Shown piece by piece: positions 23,280 through 34,141 of a stretch of DNA of 64,000 nucleotides. The notes under the pieces are model-generated. The model did no database searches and was not told the origin of the DNA. It was given only the letters and a program-made list of their open reading frames with translations. The position numbers were made by a program, and so were the translations under genes. The DNA comes from Lampris incognitus (taxonomy: Eukaryota > Chordata > Actinopteri > Lampriformes > Lampridae), in the NCBI RefSeq assembly GCF_029633865.1, contig NC_079215.1:52883985-52947984 (forward strand), written 5' to 3'. Each line of letters starts with the position of its first letter. The stretch's first letter is position 1.

Positions 23280-24390
23280 TTGAGCATTGCCTATGAGTCA
23301 GCGTGGACTTTTCCCCATGTTCATTCCTTTGCACATGTTTTGCATGTTTTCTGCCCATGTGATGACAAATCTTAAACCTACAAAAATGTTGCACAGGCGG
23401 GGGCGTCCGGGTAGCCGTCCCCGTGTTACCTCCGGCTTGGTCAGGCGTCCCTACATACACAATTGGCCATGCCTGCGGGTGGGAAGCCGGATGTGGGTAT
23501 GTGGGTGTGTGTCCTGGTCGTTGCACTAGCGCCTCCTCTGATTGTTCGGGGGGGGGGGGGACAGCGTGATCCTCCCACGTGCTACGTCCCCCTGGCGAAA
23601 CTCCTCACTATCAGGTGAAAAGAAGCGGCTGGCGACTCCACATGTGTCGGAAGACGCATGTGGTAGTCTGCAGCCCTCCCCGGATCAGCAGAGGGGGTGG
23701 AGCAGCAATCAGGACAGCTCGGAAAAGTGGGGTAATTGGCCAGATACAATTGGGGGGAAAAGGGGGGGGGCAACAACAAAAAAGGGGCTGCACAGGCCAC
23801 CACCCCTGTCTACATACCATGTTTCTTAAATCGATCTTTTATTTATGTTTTTTCTTTTCCACAAGCCTCCAAGGATGTCATCACTCTTAGTAATCTGTCT
23901 TTCATAGTATTTCTCATTATTGTAACTTGGTGTCTTTTCATCTTACATTTGTCAGTGAGTCAGTTGTGAGTTATTGGTAGGTTTGTGGAGTAACCGAGCG
24001 TTGGAAAATAGCACAAATTGGTAGCCCCGTTTGTTTTTGTGCTCAGTTTGCATTTCTGACATGTTGACCTGTGGATACTTTCACTATCCATGAAGTGTGT
24101 TGTTTCTCTGAACCAAACATTACACTGATAACCCAACTGGTGTGTAAAATACTCACCGTTGAGAGGAGTGTTATTGCTAAAGTAGATAAGGCCTGCGTAA
24201 ACACAAAAAGGGCACACCAGTTGTGTGAAGGCTACTTTTCTATTAGTTGTACGTGTGTGTGTTTGCAGTGGTTGTGGTGGAGGTTAGGGTGGACGTGTCA
24301 GGAGTTTCAGAGCAATGTCTCTCATTTTCAAAAATCTTTATAAGTAGATTATTCTTTGCAACACGAAGCATTGGGACCATGTTGTGCTGA
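23280..24390 (+). repeat. Left arm of a ~1-kb inverted duplication
   Basis: Apart from a SINE inserted at 23399-23788, this interval is matched in reverse complement by 28350-29355. Shared blocks include CCTCCAAGGATGTCATCACT, TTCTCATTATTGTAACTTGG, GTAGATAAGGCCTGC and TTGCAACACGAAGCATTGGG. No reading frame is conserved between the arms. Confidence 0.75.
23399..23788 (+). mobile_element. tRNA-derived SINE, ~390 bp
   Basis: Contains GGATGTGGGTATGTGGGTGT, CCTGGCGAAACTCCTCACTA, GCGGCTGGCGACTCCACATG and CGGATCAGCAGAGGGGGTGG, ending in a G-rich and A-rich tail. It is flanked by TGCACAGGC-type duplications (from 23390 and from 23789), so it inserted into the left arm of the inverted duplication. Related copies are at 26.5, 28.6 and 51.9 kb. 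Confidence 0.75.
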
Positions 24391-24395
24391 TACGC

Positions 24396-26117
24396 CCCTT
24401 TGGGCAGCTCAGTTTAGTAACCTGGCTGAGAAGAAGCCATGTTGACGGGGCTTTTGGGTAGCGTAGCGCTCTGCTGGTTTTCCATCACATTCAGGGATTG
24501 CTGGAAAAAAGGTAAATCCCTGAGATAGATAGTCAAAGATAGCACAGGTCCAGACAGGATCCTGAATCCTTTGAGGCTTTTCACCAAGTTAGCGACATCT
24601 TATTTGCTACAAGAATCTCCTCTTCCTGGAAGGGAGAGGAGATTTACCTTGAGTTTTAATTCCAAGTGGGGGATAGTCGTGCAAAGTGTCTTTTCAAGGG
24701 TTAAGAAACTTAACCATGTGTTCATGAACTGAACTGACTGGATGAGGCCGACATAATGCTAAGTTTACAAAGGTATATATGCAAGCTCATACGTTCTGTG
24801 ATTTTTTTTCTTTTAGATGTGGAAAGTTGGCCCATTACAAAGCACAATGCCATTGGCCAGCTACAGGTAAACTGCATGTTACACACAGGGTCATCACTAA
24901 TTAAATGTACTGTATGCAGTGTATTAAGCCTATTTTATGTATAGCATCACTTGTCTGAGAGTGACTCATCCTTCCCTTGCTGGGAAAGTGAGTCAGTTGT
25001 GTGTTCTTTCTCACAAGCAACAGGTAGATATAATGTCCATTGTTAGCCCCAGGTCTCGTGACCTGACTCATGAGTTTAGCTGACTTATTCCAAAAGTTTC
25101 TGGTAGATGAATCCAGAAAGGAAGTAGGGTTCAGAGTTGGATGAACAACTGCTGCAGTCTCACCCTCCTTAATGGACAAAATTCAGCAAGGCCTCTCTAA
25201 TCTAGGTTTAGTAAATGAAAATATAATTCATGTAATGTAGGCTGATTATCATAACGAATAACATTGCCAACTATGAAAGGGTGTGTCCTCAAAAAGTACT
25301 TCGGTTTTGTCGCTTCATCAGCCGTCTCCTCCTAAGTGAAATTCCCTGACTCAGGTCTGCGGTAGACTTGGGAAAATTTGCATAAAGGGTGAAATTTTTG
25401 CTTGAAAGTGTTTTTGAACTTACTGTTTTCAGTTACACAAGTCAAATTCAGACAATCTAAGAAACTCCAGACCTTTATTGGTCACACTGGGGAGGAAAAG
25501 AGACTTTACAAAAGGGGAAATGACTTTACCAAATAGAAGTAAACTCCACCGCAGCCGGCTTGTTTCCAGCCTCCTCTGGCGCCTTGTCAAAAGCTGGCAA
25601 TGGAGGTTAAATCTTTCCACTCTCTTTCAAAATATGAGGAAGGCCTCAAGAAGGAAGAAAAACATTGGCAAGCGATTGTTGTACTGTAGTGATTAAACCA
25701 AGACTAAATTGTACCCGATGTGACGTGGCGGTCAACAGAGAATACCCGAGCCCTGCTCACCCTCTTTGTCCCTATCCTGCCATACAAGTGAACAGGTAAA
25801 TAATGGAGAACCACAACCCATGTTCTAATTACCGGAAGTGACAGCAACCAAAATGACCGTGTGCAGCCTAAACAAATAATAAACAACACAGGCTAAATAC
25901 ACATTTTTGGATCTTACAAAAAGGCAGGGCTGAAGAGAAGAGGTGCAAGGCTGGGGCATATGGCAAAACAGCGAAAGGGGGCCCTTGAGAAATGCAACCT
26001 CCCCACCCAGTGCTAAGCTAACCAATACACACCAGTTACATAAACACGGGTGTTAAGATCACATTAGTCCGACCAGAGATACCGTAAAATGCATGGGAGA
26101 AGCAATGGTGGGATGTA
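24396..26117. other. Intergenic DNA, no gene seen
   Basis: I find only short open frames without similarity to a known protein and no transposon ends that I can define. Confidence 0.45.
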
Positions 26118-26326
26118 CCAGATCGGGGTGGGCAATCTTATCCAGAAAGGGCCGGTGTGGGTAAAGGGTTTTGTTCCAACCAAGCAGTTACACGCCTGAT
26201 CCCACTAATCAACCAGTAGAGTCTTTGCTGAGGAACTTGATTAGGAGACACAGGTGTGTAATTGCTTGGGTTGAACAAAAACCTTCACCCACAGTGGCCC
26301 TTTCTGGATAAGACTGGCCACTGGGA
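26118..26326. mobile_element. Palindromic MITE, probably hAT-related
   Basis: Inverted ends GGTGGGCAATCTTATCCAGA and its near complement TCTGGATAAGACTGGCC enclose GTTTTGTTCCAACCAAGCAG and its inverted counterpart near 26260-26285. It is non-coding and of a well-known fish type. The target duplication is not clear. Confidence 0.65.
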
Positions 26327-26461
26327 GACCTCAGGTAGCTTTGATGTAGCTATACTGCTATGGTGAACCTTAACTCCCATGCATAAAACATATTTTGACT
26401 CATGAGCCCCCACTTTGAGCACTTAAACTCATAGAACAAAATGCTATGCTTTAACCTGTAG

Positions 26462-26712
26462 AGCCCCCCCTTTTTGGGGGGGGGAGTTTCCTCCTTTTTC
26501 TCCCCAATTGCACCTGGCCAAATACCCCACTCTTTCGAGCCATCCTGGCCGCTGCTCCATACCCTCTGCTGATCTGGGGAGGGCTGCAGACTACCACACG
26601 CCTCCTCTGATACACGTGGAGTCACCGGCCGCTTCTTTTCACCTGACAGTGAGGAGTTTCACCAGGGGGACCTAGCACGTGGAAGGATCACGGTATCCCG
26701 CGCCCCCCCCCC
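26462..26712 (-). repeat. tRNA-derived SINE fragment
   Basis: Minus-strand copy of the family at 23.4 kb, with CTGGTGAAACTCCTCACTGT, the GATCAGCAGAGGGTATGGAG region and a G-rich tail. The tRNA-like head is missing. Confidence 0.7.
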
Positions 26713-26814
26713 CAATTTCTTTGTAAATGTGAGCATATATTTACACTTAATAAATGTGCTTTATTTTGATCAATCTTGTGATTCTGTTAGCTTATGACCA
26801 CAGTAATCCTAAAA

Positions 26815-26960
26815 AGTGGCACGGTGGCCCAGTGGTTAGTGCTGTTGCCTCACAGCAAGAAGGTCCTGGGTTTAAACCCCAGGTCAGGAATCAGGAACAT
26901 TCATTTGTAATTTCATTTCATGCACTTGCGTACATGAAATGAAACAAAATATTATTTCCC
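26815..26960 (+). repeat. V-SINE-like tRNA head
   Basis: GTGGCACGGTGGCCCAGTGG followed by TTAGTGCTGTTGCCTCACAG and AAGAAGGTCCTGGGTTTAAA is the tRNA-derived head of the V-SINE-like family, with box A and a mutated box B. The central domain does not follow directly. Confidence 0.65.
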
Positions 26961-27064
26961 CCAGCCCACAGCAGTGAAACACAAAAACACATATATCCAA
27001 CCCACAAAAAACTACAAAAATACATATGTCCAAAAAAAAAATTCACTGTACAAGAGAGTGAACA

Positions 27065-27545
27065 CTAGGATGACTGTCAGAACTGCCAGTCTGTATAGGC
27101 TAGCAGTTAGCTTAGCCTGCCCCACTTCCACATCCTGTCAGACTGCCCTCGGTGTTTCCTCCTCGGGCGCAGCTCCAGGCAGGGCCGTGGTCCCTGGCCC
27201 CACTGGATGCAGCAGACCAGGCTCCCCCAGCCGATCCAACGCCAGCTCTCCCAGCTAGACACCTTCGACACACCTACCCACACTCCACACGACGACACCA
27301 AAAACACAGTCAACACTAGGCAAGGCCTCCACCAGACCACCCTCAGTGTTATCGGAACTGCCGGTCTGCATGGGCTAGCAGTTAGCTTAGCCTGCCCTGC
27401 TTCTGCGTCTTGTCAGACCACCCTCAGTGTTTCCTCTTCGGGTGCAGCTCCAGGCAGGGCCGTGGTCCCTGGGCCCACAGGATGCGGCAAACTAAGCTCT
27501 CCCAGCTGATCCAGCACCAGCTCTCCCAGCCATCAAACTTAGACG
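27065..27545 (+). repeat. Tandem duplication, two ~200-bp units 275 bp apart
   Basis: Both units carry GCTAGCAGTTAGCTTAGCCT, GCAGCTCCAGGCAGGGCCGT and CAGCTCTCCCAGC, with first-unit anchor at 27101 and second at 27376. The copies are about 85-90% identical by eye, so the duplication is not recent. No gene is evident. Confidence 0.75.
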
Positions 27546-27599
27546 CAGACGTGGACAAAGACACTGCATGGATGGTACTGGGTGAGGCCACCGCAAACG

Positions 27600-27885
27600 T
27601 AAGTTCGCGCCGCCATCTTTTCTTTCTGTGTGGAGTTTGCCCGTTCTTTCCCTATCAGCATGGGTTTCTTCCGGGTGCTCCGGTTTCCTCCCACCATCAA
27701 AAAGACATGCATGTTAGGGTTACTACTCCTGCCTATGCCCCTGAGCAAGGCAATGGAAAGAGGAACTGGAGTTGGTCCCCTGGTACTGCAGCTGCCCACT
27801 GCTCGTATACGATAGGATGGCTTGAATGCAGAGAACACATTTCATCGTAAGAATACAATGTCAAATAAAGTGGCTTTCAAAAGAC
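27600..27885 (+). repeat. V-SINE-like element with alternative 3' tail
   Basis: The central V-domain is recognisable (GTGTGGAGTTTGCCCGTTC, GGGTGCTCCGGTTTCCTCCC). It is followed by a tail found in other V-SINEs (CTGAGCAAGGCAATGGAAAG, AATACAATGTCAAATAAAGT). The tRNA head is lost; the tandem duplication abuts it. Confidence 0.6.
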
Positions 27886-28349
27886 ATCAGAAATTAGTAT
27901 TTAGTGGCTTTTTTTTTAATCTCGAGGTGAGCATACCCCCGGACCCCCCCCCCCCAGTGGGTCTTTTGTTTTTCTCTGCTCATGCATCCTTCTCACCTTT
28001 TTCCACCCCTAACCGGTTTGCACGCCTGTATGACTCCGTACACATTTTGGCACTACTACATTTAATGAGTCATGGCCTTTACACTATAATACTAATATCC
28101 AAGTAAATGCAAACTGCAGCAAGATGCCTGACTGTACTTGAGGCGAATCCCTGGAGCCAAGACACCACACTACCTGAGCAATATTTAGTCTGATATCTTA
28201 GCGTGGTAGCTTCCTAGATCATGTATTATCACACATATGTGTAGAGGAACTGTGACAGGCATTAAATACAGAATCCAAAGAGGCTGCTATGCTCAGCCTT
28301 TCTTTACCAACAGCCACAGATTAAGCATAAGACGTTAGGTTCAGATAAT
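27886..28349. other. Intergenic DNA, no gene seen
   Basis: No exon or recognisable element was found between the SINE and the right arm of the inverted duplication. Confidence 0.45.
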
Positions 28350-28613
28350 CTGTACAATATGGTCCCAATCCTTTATGTTGCAAAGAAAAATCTGCTTATA
28401 AAGATATTACTATGAAACTCGGGACACCTCCACCCTACCTAACTCCACAGCCCCAGCGAACACACATGCACAGAGTACAAATAATGGCCTTTACGCACCT
28501 GGTATCACCTTTTTTGTTTATGCAGGCCTTATCTACTCTAATATTTGGTTCATAGCAATAAAAGACTATGAATAGTGAAAGCGTCCACACATAAACCTGT
28601 CAGAAATGCAAAC

Positions 28614-28961
28614 TCTGGACGGACACGGGGCTCGCCGGTTCGAATCCCCGCGTTGCCTCCGGATGTGGGTATGTGTCCTGGTCGCTGCACTAGCGCCTCC
28701 TCTGGCCTCCTCCCACGCGCTTCGTCCCCCTGGCGAAACTCCTCACTGTCAGGTGAAAAGCAGCGGTTGGCAACTCCACATGTATCGGAGGAGGCATGTG
28801 GTAATCTGCAGCCCTCCCCGGCAGACTACGGCTCGGAAGAGTGGGGTAATTGGACGTGCAGCTAGAAAAGCGCTATATAAACTACAACTTGATTGACTGA
28901 TTGATTGACTGACATGTACAATTTGGGAGAAAAAAAGGGGGGGGGGTCCACAAAAAAATAA
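28614..28961 (+). mobile_element. tRNA-derived SINE inserted in the right arm
   Basis: Same family as 23399-23788, with box B-like GGTTCGAATCCCC near its head and CTGGCGAAACTCCTCACTGT. It carries an extra segment at about 28855-28915 that includes an AGCGCTATATAAACTACAAC tract. Short GCAAAC repeats flank it (28608-28613 and 28962-28967). Its position in the arm differs from that of the left-arm SINE, so the two inserted independently. Confidence 0.7.
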
Positions 28962-29052
28962 GCAAACGGCACAAAACGAAATGGGGCTACCAACTTGTCT
29001 TATTGTCCAACGCTGAGTTACGCCATACACCTACCAGTGACTCACAACTGAC

Positions 29053-29099
29053 ACACAGTACAAGTGTTAGATATGTACTAGCTAACACTTGTACTGTGT
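29053..29099. repeat. Perfect 18-bp hairpin
   Basis: ACACAGTACAAGTGTTAG (29053-29070) is exactly complementary to CTAACACTTGTACTGTGT (29082-29099), with an 11-nt loop. The matching place in the left arm lacks it. Confidence 0.8.
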
Positions 29100-29399
29100 C
29101 ACCAAGTTACAATAATGAGAACTGTCATGAAAGACAAAGATTACTAAGAGTAATGACATCCTTGGAGGCTCATGGAGGGGGGGGAAAAGAAAAGAGAAAT
29201 AAAAGACCAATTTAAGAAACATGGTATGGGGTGGTGGTAGCCTTTGCAGCACTTTTGTAGGCTTAAGACTGGTTATCATAGAATAGAAAAGATATAAAAC
29301 ACGTGCAAAGGAATAATTATGGGGGAAAATCCATGCTGACTCATGGGCAGTGTTCGTTTGTTTGTCACCATTTTACATTACGTACTGGAATTAACCAAG

Positions 29400-29605
29400 T
29401 TACTGAAACAGACAAGTAAGCCATGGGTTTAGTGGTTGTGTCAGGAAGGACGTCCGGCGTAAAATGTTGCCAAATCATGTGGATTGACAAGACCGCCACC
29501 GGCGGTGTGCCCTCACAGGGTACCGATGAAAACTATCAAATCCACTGTGGCAGCCCCTGGGAAACAGGAAACAAGCTGAAAGAAGAAGAAGAAGAAGAAG
29601 ACTGA
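29400..29605 (+). repeat. LINE/SINE 3' end with GAA tail
   Basis: TTGTGTCAGGAAGGACGTCC followed by GGCGTAAAATGTTGCCAAAT, then CACTGTGGCAGCCCCTGGGA and an AAGAAGAAGAAGAAG tail, is the layout of RTE-type 3' ends common in fish. No coding part is attached. Confidence 0.6.
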
Positions 29606-29847
29606 AAGAGACAAATCTGGAACAATGTGCACGCAGTATGTGCCTTACGTATACGTATCTGGTCTTGTCTTTCTAATCCACATTGCTCATCCTGCTTATC
29701 ATGCTGTACACTTGCACATACCTGTATTTGGCAGTACTCCTACAGTTGCCCATGTAAATTTCATACCATTATCTGTATGACCCACCTACGTTACATATTT
29801 ATGTGCACTTGCATTGACATTGCACATTGTACTTCTGTATAGAACAT

Positions 29848-30224
29848 CCATCCATCCATTATCTGAACCGCTTATCCAGCTCTCAGGGTCGCGGGGATGC
29901 TGGAGCCTATCCCAGCAGTCACTGGGCGGCAGGCGAGGAGACACCCTGGACAGGCCGCCAGGCCATCACACAGGGCCGACATACACACACACACACACGC
30001 ACATTCATACCTAGGGGCAATTTAGTATGGCCAATTCACCTGACCTACATGTCTTTGGACTGTGGGAGGAAACCGGAGAAAACCCACACAGACACAGGGA
30101 GAACATGCACACTCCACACAGAGGACGACCCAGGACGACCCCCAAGGATGGACTACCCCGGGGCTCAAACCCAGAACCTTCTTGCTGTGGTGCGACCGTG
30201 CTAACCACTGCGCCACCATGCCGC
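29848..30224 (-). mobile_element. Full-length V-SINE-like element
   Basis: On the minus strand it runs from the tRNA head (GGCGGCATGGTGGCGCAGTG with box A, GGTTCTGGGTTTGAGCC with box B), through the conserved V-domain (GTGTGGAGTGTGCATGTTCT, GTTTTCTCCGGTTTCCTCCC), to a GGATAATGGATGGATGGATG tail. A 13-bp duplication CTGTATAGAACAT flanks it exactly (29835-29847 and 30225-30237), proving LINE-type insertion. A CA microsatellite has grown inside. Confidence 0.9.
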
Positions 30225-31988
30225 CTGTATAGAACATATATAATGATATTCACATTCATATACAGTTGATGTACATTGGCATACACATTGCACACTACTC
30301 GTTGTGGTATATAGTATAGTGTTTACAGTAACCTGGACTATTTTGGACTTTTACTTCGATTGCCTTTTTGAAATCCCTTTCTAATTCATATTATGTCTTA
30401 GATTTCCTTATTCTAGGAATGAGGTCCTTCTTCTATTATTATTATTAGACCTACTAGACCTTATTCCACCTTCGTAGGTGGAACCCTTTGGGCTGCCAGT
30501 GTCCCTTCTGTGTGCCTTGAAGAGGGGGCCGCACCTGCATGATGACGTCTCGTGTTTGAGATCAGTTAAAGTCAAAGTCAAAGTAGGTTTTTATTTGTCC
30601 CCTGAGGGGCGATTGCTGTGTAACAGCGGCAACATTCAAACACACAAACACTCCACAGAACACATTAGGCAAATAAATACAACATGTAGTGAGGAGAACA
30701 AAGCCAACAAAAAGCAATGCAAGAGTAGACGGTGTTAACAGTGTTTATCAAGGTGGAGCTGGTATTACCTCTTGCTATTGGAGTTTAGCGGTGAAATGGC
30801 TGAAGGAATGAAGGGGTGTTTGTATGTGTTGGTTTTGACTACTGGGTATTTGAAGCAGAAACCAGAAAGCAAGGTCTGAGACTCTAGGTGCAGGGGGTGG
30901 GCGCTGTCAGACAGGATGGGTTCTGCTTTCCTTAACATCTGTTTGTTGTATAAATCAGGCAGACTTTTCTGTTGGGTACCTGTGATGCTACTGCAGACCT
31001 CGATCACCATTGTTGGTGCATTTTTCTGTTTAAGGTTGAGAGAGGCATACCAACCTTTAAAAGAAAACGTAATAACCGACTCAGTGAAAGATCTGTAGAA
31101 CAAAGTCAACGGTGACCTGCCGACACCGAACTTAGCCCACTTCCTGAGACAAAAAAAGGTGCCGCTGGCTTCTCTTTTTTTTTGCATAGCAAATTGGTAT
31201 TACATCAAAGTTCAGCTTGTTATCAATTATAGTGCCCAAGTACTTGTATGACTCAGCAATTTCAACTTCATGACTTCAGTGTTGACTGGGTTGGAGGGAT
31301 TATGTTTGAAGTCAATACCCACGTCTTTGGTCTTAGTCACATTTAATTCCAAAAAGCCCCCCTTACACCATATGGAGAAATAGTCTATGACGGGACCATG
31401 GGACAATTCGTTCTCCTTCAGCAGGCTCACTATCACCGTGTCATCTGCAAATTTCACAATGTGACGATGTTTGAACTCACTGCGGCGGTCGTTAGTGTAC
31501 AGGATGTATAGGAGAGGAGAGAGGACACAGCCCTGAGGGGAGCCAGCGGATGTTGAAGTCAAGCCAGAAAAGTGTCCATTCACTCTTACTCTCTGAGATC
31601 TGTTGGTGAGGAAGTCCAAAATCCATCCAAAAATGCTGGTGTCCAACCCAAAACGTTCCACGAGCTTCTGCACGAGCAGGTGAGGCTGTATGGTATTGAA
31701 GACTGATGAGAGGTCTATGAGCAACAGTCTGGCATGGTTCTTACTACCCTCTAAGTCACATGTGTCAATAGCAAGGCCCGCTGGCCAAACGCGGCCCGCC
31801 GCAATATTTAATCCGGCCCTCCTGTCAATCCTGGTCTTCAACTGAATGTGGCCCGAGAGCTTGTGTCTGTGACAATGCAAATGCTGAGTAGCATGTTCCT
31901 GCAGAAGCATCGCCTACGTCACCCGAGTAACGTCACCTGAACGTACGCTTTGCAAAGGAGATCGAACGCTAGCTAGCATAAACAAACG

Positions 31989-34141
31989 ATGGCGAAAAAA
32001 CGAAAAGTAGACAAAGAATATCGACAGTTTCAAGAGAGGTGGGAAGCTGAATACCTGTTTTGTGAATTAAAACAAAAGCCGGTGTGTCTCGCATGTCAAG
32101 AGTCGCTGGCAGTGTTCAAAGAGTACAGCATCCGCAGACACTTCGAAACGAAGCATGGCGAGCAACATGCTAACATGGACATGGAGCAGCGGCTGCAGAA
32201 AGCCAAAGACTTGAAACGCAACCTTCAACATCAGCAAAGCATGTTCACTCGCATCAGTAGTGAAAGCGAGGATGCTACCGAGGCAAGTTTTATTATCGCA
32301 GAGGAAATGGCAAAGGCTAGCGAGCCGTTTAGCCAGGGAGAGTTTATTAAAGACTGCCTTGAAAAAGTGTGCAACGTTGTGGGCCCTGACAAGAAGCAGG
32401 CATTTTCAAACATCAGCCAGTCCCGAAATACTGTGGCTAGTCGTGTTGATGAACTGACCTCCGATGTAGAGAGCCAGCTAAAAACAAAAAGCCAAGCACT
32501 TTGTTTCATACTCACTAGCGGTAGATGAGAGTACAGACAGGACGGACACAGCCCAGCTGTCCATATTCATCTGAGGGGTTGACGCTCAGTTGTCCGTCAC
32601 TGAGGAACTTTTAGACGTGAAACCGATTCACGGGACAACAACAGGACAGGACATTTTCACCCAAGTGGAGCAGAGCGTGAACAAAATGGAACTGCCCTGG
32701 AATAAACTTGTTGGGCTGACAACGGATGGTGCACCGGCGATGTGCGGGGAAGTTCGTGGTTTGGTCGGTTTGACTCGAAAGGCGATGGGGCACACAGGAG
32801 AAAACTTGGTAGCCTAGCGCTGCATCATCCACCAGGAAGCCCTCTGTGGTAAGATGTTGGGCATGGAACCAGTGGCGCCCCCAAGGGGTGGCCAGGGGTG
32901 GCCACGGCCACCCTGATACTATCCCTGCCCCCCCCCGCTGGCCCCCCCCCAGCCACGAGTCGCATATGCAGAATATGCTTCTGATTATGCATAATATGCT
33001 TCTATCTGATATTTTGAATTAGGTGCTGTTCATTTAAATCAATAATGTATATTTTTCTTAACTCTCATATTGACAGTTTTCAACTAGGCTATACAGTATA
33101 CTACAACAGCATCATAGAATTCCCAAAATTCAGTCATGGCTTTTGGTTTTGGTGTGCCACCCCAAGATTTTCAGTGGCCCCATTTGGCCCCCCCCCTATG
33201 AAACATTTCTGGGGGCGCCACTGCATGGAACAGGTCATGACTGTTGTGACTAAAACTGTGAACTTTATTCGTGCACGGGGCTTGAATCATCGGCAGTTTA
33301 GGGCTCTTTTAGAGGAGGAAAACTCTGTGCATGAGGATGTGCCCTATCACACGGAGGTGTGCTGGTTGAGTCGGGGGAAAGTGCTGAGGAGGTTTTACAA
33401 CACCCGCGCTGAGATCGCTCGTTTCATGGAAAGCAAACAGAAGGCCGTCCCCGAGTTAGAGGATGAAAAGTGGCTGAGTGACTTGGCATTTATGTGTGAC
33501 ATCACAGAGCACTTCAGTTCACTGAATCTAAAACTCCAGAGAAGAAAGCAGCTGATCACCAAGATGCGGGACTCCGTGAAGGCATTTGAACTGAAACTGC
33601 GTGTGTGGGAGGGCCAGATGCGCAAAGGTAACTTGACCCACTTTCCTACCTGTCAATCAATGAGCGCCACAGTCACCATTCCCGACCCAAGTGTATGCTG
33701 ACAAACTGAACACACTCAAAGCGGAATTCAGCAGGAGGTTTGCTGATTTTGAATCACAGAAATTCAACCTTGACCTGTTTTTTGCAATTGATGTCGACAC
33801 TGCCCCTGAGCACCTGCAATTGGAACTCATTGAACTGCAATGTAGCAGCGCTCTGAAGTCCCAGTACCAGTCAGTCGGGGCTGCTGAGTTTTGCACCTCT
33901 CCTCCCCGAATCAATGCCAGAGCTCCGTCTTCATGCTGCACGCATCATGTCCATGTTCGGAAGCACTTACTCGTGCGAACAGATGTTCTCCATAATGAAC
34001 CTGAACAAGACATCCCACAGATCCCGACTCACTGACCAGCATTTGATCTCGATATTGAAACTGGCCACAGCCAAGGACATTAAGCCTAGAATAGACGAGA
34101 TCATCTCTAAGAAAAGGTGCAGAGTGTCTGGTAAGAGTTGA
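31989..34141 (+). pseudogene. hAT transposase (GTF2IRD2/ZBED5-like family), disrupted
   Basis: Starts at ATG 31989 (MAKKRKVDKEYRQFQERWEA) with a zinc-finger region, YLFCELKQKPVCLACQE then HFETKHG. The catalytic-core motif [14 protein letters not shown] is near 32710. After the inserted MITE it continues with [34 protein letters not shown] and, after further frame changes, the C-terminal dimerisation motif MFGSTYSCEQMFSIMNLNKT near 33948-34010. Breaks include a frame change near 32520, the 354-bp MITE, and shifts near 33645 and 33890. It cannot make an active protein. Confidence 0.8.
32870..33223. mobile_element. Non-autonomous hAT-type MITE (354 bp)
   Basis: Inverted ends CAGTGGCGCCCCCAA and GGGGGCGCCACTG, flanked by a perfect 8-bp duplication CATGGAAC (32862-32869 and 33224-33231). 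It is the innermost layer of a three-element nest. Confidence 0.9.

Larger units (their letters stand above)
28350..29355 (-). repeat. Right arm of the ~1-kb inverted duplication
   Basis: Reverse-complement counterpart of 23280-24390, interrupted by its own SINE at 28614-28961 and by a perfect hairpin at 29053-29099 that the left arm lacks. The matched blocks are in the same order when inverted. Confidence 0.75.

Noticed and set aside
24396-26117. Possible hidden host exons between the inverted arms
   Set aside because: Short frames with plausible splice words exist, but none shows a recognisable protein or codon pattern.
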